Source: DASXUG01 sp036504995 (lineage in GTDB: Bacteria > Pseudomonadota > Gammaproteobacteria > Burkholderiales > Methylophilaceae). Taken from it: a DNA stretch of 64,000 nt. Below the pieces are notes generated by a model. It had not been told where the DNA came from, did not search any database, and saw only the letters and a program-made list of their open reading frames with translations. The position numbers were made by a program, and so were the translations under genes. Numbering within the stretch: position 1 is the stretch's first letter; every line of letters begins with the position of its first letter. This document shows positions 1 through 9,409 of this stretch, one piece after another. The stretch lies in NCBI GenBank assembly GCA_036504995.1, contig DASXUG010000008.1, positions 124,001 through 188,000 on the forward strand, given 5' to 3'.

Positions 1-822
1 TACATCAATAAGGCGCGTTCGTTGATTGTTGATTCCGTAATTTTGGATTTAGGTAATCCAATTCTGGTGGAAGCCAAAGAAGAGGCGCGAGCCAATGTTG
101 TTGAAGCTGTTAAAGAGGGTGGGTATGGTTCGCGTGAAGTTGTTGTGCGTGTAAATGACCTAGACTCACCTTGGGGCAGAGATGATATTTTTGCCGTCGC
201 AAACATTGGTGCGGACGCCATTCTTTTTCCTAATATTGAAAGCAGTAAGGATGTAGACGCGGTGCTGGCGATCCTTGAGGAGGCGGGTAATACGACCATT
301 CCCATTATGGTGATGATTGAAAGTCCGCTGGCTGTGCTGCATGCAGAAGAAATTGCAAAGTCGTCAAGCCGAATCGCTTGCATGGTGATGGCAACCTCTG
401 ATTTGTTATCACACTTGCGCGGGCTGGTTACATTGGAGCGCTTACCGTTGCTTGCTAGTTTGTCTATGGTGCAATTGGCGGCACGTGCCTATGGACGCTC
501 GATTGTGGATGGCATTAATACCAACTTGAAAGATATGCATGCTTTTGAATACGCCTGTCGATTGGGGCGTGATATGGGGTTGGATGGAAAAACCTTGGTG
601 CACCCCTTGCAGTTGGATTATTGCAACGATGCATATACGCCCAAACGCGCTGAGGTGGAGATGGCTCGAGAGGTGATTTCTGCATTGGCGGAAGCAAACG
701 CAGCAGGTCGCGGAACGGCGGTAGTGGCTGGGCGCTTGATTGAGCGCCACCAAGTGGCGGCTGCTAAACGATTACTAGTATTAAGTGACATGATTAAGAA
801 GTTGGAGGCTGAGAGTGTCTAA
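1..822 (+). CDS. HpcH/HpaI (CitE-like) CoA-ester lyase family protein, 5' end cut by window
   Basis: The reading frame is open from base 1, so the N-terminus lies outside the window; TTG at 22 is internal. The fold is recognisable as the CitE/malyl-CoA lyase TIM barrel from its RVND segment, the MIESP strand and the C-terminal LDGKTLVHPLQ segment. Family members cleave or form beta-hydroxyacyl-CoA esters. Two usually conserved positions look altered: the DLED motif near the start reads DLGN, and the lysine of the FPKVES-type motif is asparagine (FPNIES). The protein may therefore be catalytically changed or regulatory. It overlaps the mesaconyl-CoA hydratase gene by 8 bases, so the two are co-translated and probably share a pathway. 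Exact substrate is unknown. Confidence 0.8.
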   Translation, partial: YINKARSLIVDSVILDLGNPILVEAKEEARANVVEAVKEGGYGSREVVVRVNDLDSPWGRDDIFAVANIGADAILFPNIESSKDVDAVLAILEEAGNTTIPIMVMIESPLAVLHAEEIAKSSSRIACMVMATSDLLSHLRGLVTLERLPLLASLSMVQLAARAYGRSIVDGINTNLKDMHAFEYACRLGRDMGLDGKTLVHPLQLDYCNDAYTPKRAEVEMAREVISALAEANAAGRGTAVVAGRLIERHQVAAAKRLLVLSDMIKKLEAESV

Positions 823-1909
823 GCAAGTTAATTCTCAAGCGGGACAAAAAGCGCTGCATGGGCGCTTTTTCGAAGATTTTCGTCTGGGTCAGGTTATTCA
901 GCATCCCACGCCTCGCACTATTAGCGAGGGAGATAGCGCTTTTTATATCGCTTTGACAGGTTCTAGGCAAGTGGTGCACTCGGCCAAATCGGTGGCTCAC
1001 GCCATGGGCTATGAAGATAGACCAATCGATGATTTGCTGGTGTTTCATATTGCACTCGGTAAAACGGTGCCTGATATTTCCATTAACGCTGTGGCCAATT
1101 TAGGCTATGCCGATGTGCGCTTTTTGCGGCCAGTGTACGCGGGAGATACTTTGCGTGCCAAGTCGACGGTGATTGGGCTCAAACAGAATTCTTCAGGCGA
1201 TAGCGGCATTGTTTACGTGTATTCCGAAGCGATCAATCAAAATCACCAAGTGGTTGTTTCTTGGGTGCGTTGGGTGATGGTGCGTAAATCTGATTTAACA
1301 GTGCCGGCACCAGAAACAGTAATTCCAGCATTACCTGGCGTGGTGGCCATCGAAGATTTGGAAATTCCTCAAGGTGTTAGCTATCAAGGGTTTGATACCA
1401 CCGTAACTGGTGGTGCACATTTGTGGGAAGACTACGCTGTGGGTGAGCAGATTCAGCATCCATCTGGCATGACCGTGGATGAAAGTGACCATACGCTGGC
1501 TACTAAGCTCTATCAGAATCCTGCGCGCTTGCACTTTGATGCAAGCCAATCCATCTACAACAAACGATTGGTGTTTGGTGGGCACGTCATGTCTGTTTGT
1601 AGGGCATTGTCATACGAGGGATTGGAGAATGCCTTGACTATAGCTGCGATTAATGGCGGAGCGCATGTGAACCCCACTTTTGGCGGAGATACCTTGTATG
1701 CACACTCTGAAGTATTGGCTTTAATGGAAGTCCCTAATCGAAGCGATGTAGGCGCATTGCGTTTACGTTTGCTTGGTGTTCGAGGTCAGCCGTTGAGCGA
1801 CATAAAAGAGGCTGTACATGTTGAAAATAATAAGCGTGTTTATCAACCCAATGTGGTGTTGGATTTAGATTACACCGTGTTGATGCCGCGCCGCACAGTA
1901 ATTAACTAA
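815..1909 (+). CDS. mch: mesaconyl-CoA hydratase (tandem MaoC-fold)
   Basis: A 364-residue protein of two MaoC-like hot-dog halves (about residues 12-150 and 195-350), the length and layout of mesaconyl-CoA hydratase (beta-methylmalyl-CoA dehydratase). That enzyme interconverts mesaconyl-CoA and beta-methylmalyl-CoA in the cytoplasm. The first half carries the RPVYAGDTL segment and the second NPTFGGDTLYA, both typical of this fold. The start is GTG at 815, with GGAGG at about 804-808 and an 8-base overlap with the upstream CitE-like gene. It sits directly before a malyl/methylmalyl-CoA lyase gene, which supports this call over a generic MaoC dehydratase. Confidence 0.82.
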   Translation: MSKQVNSQAGQKALHGRFFEDFRLGQVIQHPTPRTISEGDSAFYIALTGSRQVVHSAKSVAHAMGYEDRPIDDLLVFHIALGKTVPDISINAVANLGYADVRFLRPVYAGDTLRAKSTVIGLKQNSSGDSGIVYVYSEAINQNHQVVVSWVRWVMVRKSDLTVPAPETVIPALPGVVAIEDLEIPQGVSYQGFDTTVTGGAHLWEDYAVGEQIQHPSGMTVDESDHTLATKLYQNPARLHFDASQSIYNKRLVFGGHVMSVCRALSYEGLENALTIAAINGGAHVNPTFGGDTLYAHSEVLALMEVPNRSDVGALRLRLLGVRGQPLSDIKEAVHVENNKRVYQPNVVLDLDYTVLMPRRTVIN

Positions 1910-1978
1910 TTAGACTATTTGTAACCTTGAAATTGCCCGTGCTCTGCAACATGGGTTTGTGTAGAAGAGGAAATTACT

Positions 1979-3001
1979 TTGAGTACTTCAAATTTAAATG
2001 CAACAGCTGGTAATGCTTTGGTACATCCTAATGATGCACTGTTTAAAGGTGAAAAAGCATTCCCGGTGATTCCTAGCTGTGAGCATTTTGCTGGTAGCGA
2101 AAAACTTATATTGAAGGCCTTGCAAATGCAGGCGCAGCTGGGTCCTATCTTTGATATTACCTGTGATTGTGAAGATGGAGCCGCTGCCGGACAAGAGCGT
2201 GAACACGTGGAAATGATAGTGCGTGTACAGCAATCAGAGGCTAATCAGTACAACATGGCGGGGGTGCGCATTCATGATTACACCCATCCCGCTTGGAAGC
2301 AAGACGTGGATATTCTAGTAGCTGGCATCGGCAATATTGTTGCTTATATTACGATTCCTAAAGCGACTAATGCCGCGCAACTGGCAGAAATGATCGCTTA
2401 TATTCAGCAAACATGTCGCCAAAATGACATTCAACGTGAAATACCAATTCACGTGTTGATTGAAACGCATGGCGCCTTGCACGAAGTGTTTGAGATTGCG
2501 GCGTTGCCTTGGTTGCAAGTGCTTGATTTTGGTTTGATGGACTTCGTGAGCGGGCATCATGGCGCTATCCCTGCCTCGGCGATGCGTAGTCCAGGACAGT
2601 TTGAGCACCGTTTGCTAGCACGTGCTAAATCACAAGTGGTGGCCGCTGCGCTGATGCATGGCGTGGTTCCCGCGCATAACGTTACCTTGGATTTGAAGAA
2701 TGCTGAAGTTACCCACCAAGATGCTAGTCGCGCGCGTAACGAATTTGGCTTTTTGCGTATGTGGAGTATTTATCCCACGCAAGTGCAAGCGATTGTGGAT
2801 GCTATGAAGCCCAATATGGACGAAGTGCAAGTGGCTGCAGATATTTTATTAGCTGCACAGCAAGCCGATTGGGGACCGATTCAGCATGCAGGTGAATTGC
2901 ATGACCGTGCTACTTATCGTTATTACTGGGAAGTACTACAAAAAGCCAGAGTGACTGGCATTGCTATCCCGCAGGCAGCGCAACAGGCCTTTTTTGCCTA
3001 A
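1979..3001 (+). CDS. mcl: L-malyl-CoA / beta-methylmalyl-CoA lyase (HpcH/HpaI family)
   Basis: A 340-residue protein of the long CitE-like branch that includes malyl-CoA and beta-methylmalyl-CoA lyases. These split beta-methylmalyl-CoA to glyoxylate and propionyl-CoA, or malyl-CoA to glyoxylate and acetyl-CoA. Unlike the first gene of the window it keeps the expected active-site elements: CDCEDGA (about 61-67), the IPKA strand, the LIETHGAL metal-binding glutamate segment and DFGLMDFVSG. The likely start is TTG at 1979, preceded by GAGGA. Next to mesaconyl-CoA hydratase and prpB it would feed propionyl-CoA into the methylcitrate cycle. A plain citramalyl- or malyl-CoA lyase cannot be excluded from sequence alone. 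Confidence 0.8.
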   Translation: MSTSNLNATAGNALVHPNDALFKGEKAFPVIPSCEHFAGSEKLILKALQMQAQLGPIFDITCDCEDGAAAGQEREHVEMIVRVQQSEANQYNMAGVRIHDYTHPAWKQDVDILVAGIGNIVAYITIPKATNAAQLAEMIAYIQQTCRQNDIQREIPIHVLIETHGALHEVFEIAALPWLQVLDFGLMDFVSGHHGAIPASAMRSPGQFEHRLLARAKSQVVAAALMHGVVPAHNVTLDLKNAEVTHQDASRARNEFGFLRMWSIYPTQVQAIVDAMKPNMDEVQVAADILLAAQQADWGPIQHAGELHDRATYRYYWEVLQKARVTGIAIPQAAQQAFFA

Positions 3002-3049
3002 TAGTTGGTGCGATATTGTTAACTAGGTTTTGATAAAGAAAGATTGCTG

Positions 3050-3934
3050 ATGAGCACAACCCTTACTTCCGCTGGCGCACGTTTTCGCCAAGCGTTGGCG
3101 ACTGAAAAGCCGTTACAAATTATAGGCGCCATTAACGCTTATCACGCTAAGTTAGCGACCCATGTGGGCTACAAAGCCCTGTACTTGTCAGGTGGCGGCG
3201 TCGCGGCAGGTTCGCTCGGCCTACCCGATTTGGGTATTTCTTCATTAGATGACGTTTTGGTAGACGTGCGCCGTATCACGGATGCGACCGATGTGCCTTT
3301 GTTGGTAGATATTGATACTGGCTTTGGTGGCGCATTTAACATAGCCCGCACAGTGAAAAGCATGATTAAGTTTGGTGCGGCTGCAGTGCACATTGAAGAT
3401 CAAGTGCAAGCCAAGCGTTGTGGTCATCGTCCCAATAAAGCTGTGGTTAGTCAGCAAGAGATGGTCGATCGTATTAAAGCGGCCGTCGATGCTAAAACTG
3501 ATCCAGATTTTGTGATTATGGCCCGTACTGATGCCTTGGCAGTCGAGGGTCTGCAATCTGCAATTGACCGCGCCTGTGCTTGTGTGGAGGCGGGTGCAGA
3601 TATGATTTTTCCAGAGGCCATGACCGAACTAAGTATGTACAAACAATTTGTAGATGCGGTGAAAGTACCTGTATTGGCGAATATCACTGAGTTTGGGTCA
3701 ACTCCATTGTTCACGGTTGACGAGCTTGCATCGGCCGATGTCAGTATGGTGTTGTACCCATTGTCCGCCTTCCGCGCCATGAACCAAGCGGCATTGCATG
3801 TATATGAGACTGTACGCAAAGATGGTACGCAAAAAAATGTGGTATCTACCATGCAGACGCGTGCAGATTTATATGAATACCTTGGCTACCACGCGTTTGA
3901 GCAAAAGCTGGATGCCCTTTATAAACAGCCATAA
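3050..3934 (+). CDS. prpB: 2-methylisocitrate lyase
   Basis: A 294-residue member of the isocitrate lyase/PEP mutase superfamily, which cleaves 2-methylisocitrate to pyruvate and succinate, the last step of the methylcitrate cycle. Seen in the sequence are the Mg-binding VDIDTGFGG segment and the catalytic KRCGH motif (cysteine at about residue 124). The length is normal for PrpB and far below that of isocitrate lyase. I place the start at ATG 3050, with AAAGAAAG upstream, rather than TTG 3044. It leads the prpBC-prpD-acnB run. Confidence 0.93.
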   Translation: MSTTLTSAGARFRQALATEKPLQIIGAINAYHAKLATHVGYKALYLSGGGVAAGSLGLPDLGISSLDDVLVDVRRITDATDVPLLVDIDTGFGGAFNIARTVKSMIKFGAAAVHIEDQVQAKRCGHRPNKAVVSQQEMVDRIKAAVDAKTDPDFVIMARTDALAVEGLQSAIDRACACVEAGADMIFPEAMTELSMYKQFVDAVKVPVLANITEFGSTPLFTVDELASADVSMVLYPLSAFRAMNQAALHVYETVRKDGTQKNVVSTMQTRADLYEYLGYHAFEQKLDALYKQP

Positions 3935-4041
3935 TAAGTAATAGGGAATGCGCTAGCAATCAGGTGCTAAGCCTAATGTAATTTGAGAAGAAGTAATGCA
4001 CAACCAAGTCCTGACGGACGGAATCAATTGAGGAAGCCATT

Positions 4042-5226
4042 ATGTCTAACCCTGCTGCTGTAACTGCTGCTGACACCCCTGCCAGTGGCGAAATAAAACC
4101 CAAATTAAAAAAAGGTGTAGCGCTTTCGGGCGTAGTGGCTGGTATTTCAGCCATTTGCACCGTGGGACATACAGGCAACGATTTACATTATCGTGGTTAC
4201 GATATTTTGGAGCTGGCAAAACAAGCCACCTTTGAAGAAGTGGCTTATTTGTTGATTTACGGTGTTTTACCGACACAAGATGAGCTTGATGCGTATCACG
4301 AGAAATTGAAGACATTACGTGATTTGCCTGCCGCGTTAAAAACTGTGTTAGAGCAAATTCCAGCGCATGCACACCCTATGGATGTGATGCGCACAGGGTG
4401 CTCTATGTTGGGGACACTGGAACCAGAGGCCGATGATCATAATATCCAAGGTGCCAAGGATATTGCAGATCGCTTAATTGCTTGTTTCGGTTCGATTTTA
4501 TTGTATTGGTACCACTTTAGCCATAATAACAAACGCATTGAATTGGTGACCGATGATCACTCTATTGCTGCCCACTTCTTGCACTTGTTGCATGGCAAAA
4601 AACCATCTGCACTGCATGAAGCCTGTATGAACACATCGCTGGTGCTGTATGCCGAACATGAGTTTAATGCATCGACATTTGCCGCACGTGTGATTGCTGG
4701 TACCTTGGCTGATATTTACTCTAGTATCAGTGGCGCCATCGGTGCATTAAGTGGGCCCAAACATGGTGGTGCTAATGAGGCGGCAATGGAGATTATTGCC
4801 TGTTATAACTCGCCTGATGAGGCTGAAACCGACATTATGCGTCGCATGGCAGCCAAAGAAATCATCATTGGTTTTGGTCACCCAGTGTACACAATTTCTG
4901 ATCCACGCAATGTGGCGATTAAGGCCATCTCTAAACGGCTTTGTGAGGCTGGTAATAATATGAATTTGTTCAATATTTCTGATCGTATCGAGCAAACCAT
5001 GTGGCGTGAGAAAAAGATGTTCCCTAACCTAGATTGGTATAGTGCATCGAGCTATCACATGATGGGGATACCAACAGCGATGTTTACGCCAATTTTTGTA
5101 ATTTCGCGCACCACTGGTTGGGCCGCACACGTGGTTGAGCAACGTATTGATAACAAGATTATTCGCCCGAATGCAGAGTACAACGGGCCAGATAATCGTC
5201 CCTATGTACCCATTAACCAACGCTAA
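4042..5226 (+). CDS. prpC: 2-methylcitrate synthase
   Basis: A 394-residue citrate-synthase-fold enzyme that condenses propionyl-CoA with oxaloacetate to 2-methylcitrate. The catalytic GHPVY motif is present with histidine at about residue 280, and the HGGANEAAM segment also matches the family. The short length and the operon position between prpB and prpD mark it as PrpC rather than the roughly 430-residue TCA citrate synthase. An acidic, Ala/Pro-rich N-terminal extension of about 25 residues precedes the domain. The start ATG at 4042 follows GAGGAAG. Confidence 0.93.
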   Translation: MSNPAAVTAADTPASGEIKPKLKKGVALSGVVAGISAICTVGHTGNDLHYRGYDILELAKQATFEEVAYLLIYGVLPTQDELDAYHEKLKTLRDLPAALKTVLEQIPAHAHPMDVMRTGCSMLGTLEPEADDHNIQGAKDIADRLIACFGSILLYWYHFSHNNKRIELVTDDHSIAAHFLHLLHGKKPSALHEACMNTSLVLYAEHEFNASTFAARVIAGTLADIYSSISGAIGALSGPKHGGANEAAMEIIACYNSPDEAETDIMRRMAAKEIIIGFGHPVYTISDPRNVAIKAISKRLCEAGNNMNLFNISDRIEQTMWREKKMFPNLDWYSASSYHMMGIPTAMFTPIFVISRTTGWAAHVVEQRIDNKIIRPNAEYNGPDNRPYVPINQR

Positions 5227-5287
5227 ATAGATGGTTGTAGTTTATTTACTCGTTAGTAGTCATTATTAATCAATAGAAAGTGTTGTT

Positions 5288-6748
5288 ATGTCTGCCCATA
5301 TATCAAATGTACGTCCCGCACCAGACCAAGTGTTAGTCGATATTGCTGACTATGTTCTAAATTACAAAATCGAAAGCAGTGAGGCATTTGATACTGCGCG
5401 TAATTGCCTGATGGATACTTTGGGCTGTGGGCTGGAGGCATTGTCTTACCCAGCTTGTACCAAGCTATTAGGGCCAGTGGTGCCAGGCACAGTGGTGCCA
5501 AATGGTGCAAAAGTACCAGGAACACAGTTTCAGCTAGATCCGATTCAAGCTGCATTTAACATCGGGGCGATGATCCGCTGGCTAGATTTTAATGACACAT
5601 GGTTGGCGGCGGAGTGGGGACATCCATCAGATAACCTAGGGGGTGTTTTAGCCACGGCAGATTGGATTTCACGCACTCGAGTAGCCGCAGGTAAAACCCC
5701 ATTAACCATGCGTGATGTGCTCACGGGCATGATTAAAGCACATGAAATTCAAGGGGTATTAGCGCTAGAAAATAGCTTCAACCGTGTAGGCATCGACCAC
5801 GTGGTTCTGGTCAAGGTTGCATCAACGGCAGTGGTAACTGGTTTGTTGGGTGGCACACGCGATGAAATTATCAATGCAGTGTCAAATGCGTGGGTGGATG
5901 GCCAGGCCTTGCGCACCTATCGTCATGCACCTAATACAGGCTCGCGCAAATCATGGGCGGCTGGTGATGCTACCAGTCGTGCTGTACGTTTAGCATTAAT
6001 GGCGATGAAAGGCGAAATGGGCTATCCCTCTGCGTTGACTGCAAAAACATGGGGTTTTTACGATGTGTCATTTAAAGGCCAGCCGTTCAAATTCCAGCGT
6101 CCATACGGTTCATACGTGATGGAGCAAGTGCTGTTTAAGATTTCCTTTCCTGCCGAGTTCCATGCACAGACCGCAGTGGAATGCGCACTGGCGCTGTACC
6201 CTAAAGTTGGCCAGCGTTTAAATACAGTGGATAAGATTGCCGAGATTGACAAAATTGTCATTACTACCCACGAATCGGCTATTCGCATCATTGATAAAAC
6301 TGGCCCACTGGCTAACCCAGCTGACCGTGACCACTGTATTCAGTATATGAGTGCGATAGGCTTGCTGAAGGGTAACTTGACCGCTGCGGATTATGAGGAC
6401 GATGTAGCTGCAGATCCACGTATCGATGCCTTGCGCGCCAAAATGGTGTGTGTGGAAAAAGCTGAATACACTCGAGATTACCTTGACCCTGAAAAGCGCT
6501 CGATTGCAAATGCCATCCAGATCTTTTTCAAAGATGGTACGACTTCGGACAACATTGCCGTTGAATACCCTATTGGGCATCGCCGCCGTCGCGGTGAGGG
6601 TATTCCTGAATTGGTTAAAAAATTCAAGATCAATTTGGCACGTCGTTTCCCTGCAAAACAACAAGCACGTATTTTGGCCGCTTGTGAGAGCCAGGCCCAA
6701 TTAGAAGCCATGCCTGTGCACGAGTTTGTGAACTTATTCGAAATTTAA
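5288..6748 (+). CDS. prpD: 2-methylcitrate dehydratase
   Basis: A 486-residue MmgE/PrpD-family protein, the normal length for PrpD, which dehydrates 2-methylcitrate to cis-2-methylaconitate without an iron-sulfur cluster. Family segments include MDTLGCGLEAL near the N-terminus, WLDFNDTWL and the EWGHPSDNLGG stretch around residues 115-125. It follows prpC by about 60 bases and ends 4 bases before acnB, so it is almost certainly co-transcribed with both. The aconitase B next door would complete the isomerisation. Confidence 0.93.
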   Translation: MSAHISNVRPAPDQVLVDIADYVLNYKIESSEAFDTARNCLMDTLGCGLEALSYPACTKLLGPVVPGTVVPNGAKVPGTQFQLDPIQAAFNIGAMIRWLDFNDTWLAAEWGHPSDNLGGVLATADWISRTRVAAGKTPLTMRDVLTGMIKAHEIQGVLALENSFNRVGIDHVVLVKVASTAVVTGLLGGTRDEIINAVSNAWVDGQALRTYRHAPNTGSRKSWAAGDATSRAVRLALMAMKGEMGYPSALTAKTWGFYDVSFKGQPFKFQRPYGSYVMEQVLFKISFPAEFHAQTAVECALALYPKVGQRLNTVDKIAEIDKIVITTHESAIRIIDKTGPLANPADRDHCIQYMSAIGLLKGNLTAADYEDDVAADPRIDALRAKMVCVEKAEYTRDYLDPEKRSIANAIQIFFKDGTTSDNIAVEYPIGHRRRRGEGIPELVKKFKINLARRFPAKQQARILAACESQAQLEAMPVHEFVNLFEI

Positions 6749-6752
6749 TGTC

Positions 6753-9326
6753 ATGTTAAACGCATACCGAGACCATGTGAAAGAGCGCGCTGCGGTTGGT
6801 CTGCCACCGCTGCCGTTGAATGCCGAACAAGTGGCGGCTTTAGTGGAGTTGTTGAAGAATCCGCCGCAAGGGGAGACTGAAACTTTACTTAACCTCTTGC
6901 AAGATTGCGTGCCAGCAGGCGTGGATCAAGCTGCTTATGTAAAAGCTGCCTTTTTGGCTGATGTGGCCAATGGCGATGCGCACTCTCCCTTGGTCACGCC
7001 AGTGCAAGCCGTGCAGTTATTAGGCACCATGCTGGGTGGCTATAACGTACAAGCTTTGGTCAAACTGCTGGATAGTCCAATGGCTGCTGAAGCCGCTAAC
7101 ACGCTTTCGCACACCATTCTTATGTTTGATGCGTTTCATGATGTGGTGGCTAAAATGCAGGCTGGCAATAGTTATGCTGAGCAGGTTATGCACGCTTGGG
7201 CGGCCGCTGATTGGTTTACCAGTCGCCCAGCGGTGCCTCAGAGCATGCAAATGGTGGTGTTTAAGGTGGCTGGAGAAACCAATACTGATGATTTATCTCC
7301 AGCCCAAGAAGCATGGTCACGCCCAGATATACCTCTACATGCCAAGGCTATGTTGGTGAACAAAATGCCTGAGGCATTACAAATCATAGACTCGCTTAAA
7401 CAGCAGTATGGTTTACCGTTGCTTTATGTGGGCGATGTGGTGGGGACAGGCTCTTCCCGTAAATCTGCCATTAATTCAGTCCAGTGGTTTATGGGGCAAG
7501 ATATTCCCGCTATCCCTAATAAGCGCACAGGCGGTGTGATTATCGGCAGCAAAATTGCGCCAATTTTCTTCAATACGGCAGAAGATTCAGGCGCGTTGCC
7601 GATTCAGTGTGACGTTAGTCAATTGAATATGGGCGATGTAATTACAGTGCGCCCTTACGATGGTCAAGTGCTCAATGCACGAGGCGAAGTGTTAGCACAC
7701 TTTGAAGTTGCCCCTGTGACCATTCTGGATGAGGTGCGTGCTGGAGGCCGTATTCCGTTAATTATTGGCCGGGGTTTAACGGCTAATGCACGCAAGGTGC
7801 TGGGCTTGCCTCCATCTCAAGTGTTCGTCCAAGCGTTGACACCAAAAGACAGAGATAAAGGTTATACCTTGGCGCAGAAGGTGGTGGGGCGTGCGTGTGG
7901 CCTGCCAGATGGCGTGGGTGTGCGTCCAGGTACTTATTGTGAACCTAAAGCTACCACCGTAGGTTCGCAAGACACAACAGGCGGTATGACGCGTGATGAG
8001 CTAAAAGAACTAGCCTGCCTAGGGTTTAGTGCTGATTTGGTTATGCAAAGCTTTTGTCATACCGCAGCTTATCCCAAGCCTGTGGATATCAAACTTCATC
8101 ACACTTTGCCAGAGTTTATGTCTAGTCGTGGTGGTGTGTCATTGAGGCCAGGCGATGGAGTAATTCATTCGTGGCTAAACCGTCTCATTTTGCCCGATAC
8201 CGTGGGTACGGGTGGTGATTCTCATACACGCTTTCCTATTGGTATTTCTTTCCCAGCAGGCTCTGGTTTGGTCGCGTTTGCGGCAGCTATGGGCGTGATG
8301 CCACTCGATATGCCTGAATCTGTGTTGGTACGCTTTAAAGGCGAAATGCAACCAGGGATTACCTTGCGTGATCTGGTCAATGCCATTCCCTATCAAGCGA
8401 TACAAGAGGGGCAATTAACGGTGGGTAAACAAGGCAAGAAAAATGTGTTTAATGGGCGAATTTTAGAGATTGAAGGTTTACCAGATTTAAAAGTTGAGCA
8501 GGCATTTGAGTTTGCAGATGCGTCCGCAGAGCGCTCTGCGAATGGCTGTACCGTGCATCTCAACCCGGCGCCGATTATTGAGTTCTTACGCTCAAATATT
8601 GCGTTGATGCAGCACATGATCGAAACAGGTTACCAAGATGCACGCACCTTGCAGCGCCGAATTGAGGCGATGCAGGCATGGCTGACTAAACCAGAATTGT
8701 TAAAGGCTGATGCAGATGCGGAATACGCGTATGTGTTTGAGATTGATTTAAACAAAATCACCGAGCCGTTGTTGGCATGCCCCAATGATCCTGATGACAT
8801 TAAACCATTGTCAGCGGTGGTGGGCGATAAAATTGATGAGGTTTTTATTGGTAGCTGCATGACCAATATCGGGCACTATCGAGCCGCAGCCAAGGTGCTG
8901 GAGGGTGCTGGCGCTTTGCCGACCCGCTTGTGGGTAGCGCCTCCAACGCGTATGGATGAAGCTCAGTTGCGTGATGAAGGCGTGTATTCAGTATTTGGGA
9001 TTGCAGGTGCTAGAACCGAGGTTCCAGGTTGCTCATTGTGCATGGGTAACCAAGCGCGTGTGGCGGATAAAGCTACGGTGTTTTCTACCAGTACGCGTAA
9101 TTTTGATAACCGTATGGGGCGTGATGCACGGGTCTATCTTGGCTCAGCAGAATTAGCCGCCGTATGTGCACAGCTAGGACGTATTCCGACTCCACAAGAG
9201 TATCTGGATACAGTAGGCGATAAACTCAGCAATAACCGCGCTGACATTTACAAATACCTCAATTTCAACCAAATGGCTGAGTATCAGCCAAAAAAAGTGA
9301 TCGCTGTTGTCGAAATGCCAGCTTAG
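6753..9326 (+). CDS. acnB: bifunctional aconitate hydratase B / 2-methylisocitrate dehydratase
   Basis: An 857-residue aconitase of the AcnB type: an N-terminal helical HEAT-like domain (about 1-160), the swivel domain, then the catalytic iron-sulfur domains. The three 4Fe-4S ligands are visible as Cys702 (GSCMTN) and Cys760/Cys763 (GCSLC). AcnB hydrates cis-2-methylaconitate to 2-methylisocitrate as well as acting on citrate. It sits 4 bases after prpD, so here it is built into the methylcitrate operon. This is the AcnB version of the pathway rather than the AcnD/PrpF version common in other betaproteobacteria; no prpF is seen. Confidence 0.93.
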   Translation: MLNAYRDHVKERAAVGLPPLPLNAEQVAALVELLKNPPQGETETLLNLLQDCVPAGVDQAAYVKAAFLADVANGDAHSPLVTPVQAVQLLGTMLGGYNVQALVKLLDSPMAAEAANTLSHTILMFDAFHDVVAKMQAGNSYAEQVMHAWAAADWFTSRPAVPQSMQMVVFKVAGETNTDDLSPAQEAWSRPDIPLHAKAMLVNKMPEALQIIDSLKQQYGLPLLYVGDVVGTGSSRKSAINSVQWFMGQDIPAIPNKRTGGVIIGSKIAPIFFNTAEDSGALPIQCDVSQLNMGDVITVRPYDGQVLNARGEVLAHFEVAPVTILDEVRAGGRIPLIIGRGLTANARKVLGLPPSQVFVQALTPKDRDKGYTLAQKVVGRACGLPDGVGVRPGTYCEPKATTVGSQDTTGGMTRDELKELACLGFSADLVMQSFCHTAAYPKPVDIKLHHTLPEFMSSRGGVSLRPGDGVIHSWLNRLILPDTVGTGGDSHTRFPIGISFPAGSGLVAFAAAMGVMPLDMPESVLVRFKGEMQPGITLRDLVNAIPYQAIQEGQLTVGKQGKKNVFNGRILEIEGLPDLKVEQAFEFADASAERSANGCTVHLNPAPIIEFLRSNIALMQHMIETGYQDARTLQRRIEAMQAWLTKPELLKADADAEYAYVFEIDLNKITEPLLACPNDPDDIKPLSAVVGDKIDEVFIGSCMTNIGHYRAAAKVLEGAGALPTRLWVAPPTRMDEAQLRDEGVYSVFGIAGARTEVPGCSLCMGNQARVADKATVFSTSTRNFDNRMGRDARVYLGSAELAAVCAQLGRIPTPQEYLDTVGDKLSNNRADIYKYLNFNQMAEYQPKKVIAVVEMPA

Positions 9327-9409
9327 CACACGTGCACAATAGTGCATCTGTCATTAGGTTTGCATCGCCAATACGATTCGGCAGTATTTAATTGGGAGGT
9401 TGTATTTTT

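Noticed and set aside
3984..4041. GTCC-TGAC-GGAC mini-hairpin before prpC, as a possible guanidine-II element
   Set aside because: The loop is TGAC, not ACGR, there is only one hairpin, and prpC has no link to guanidine.
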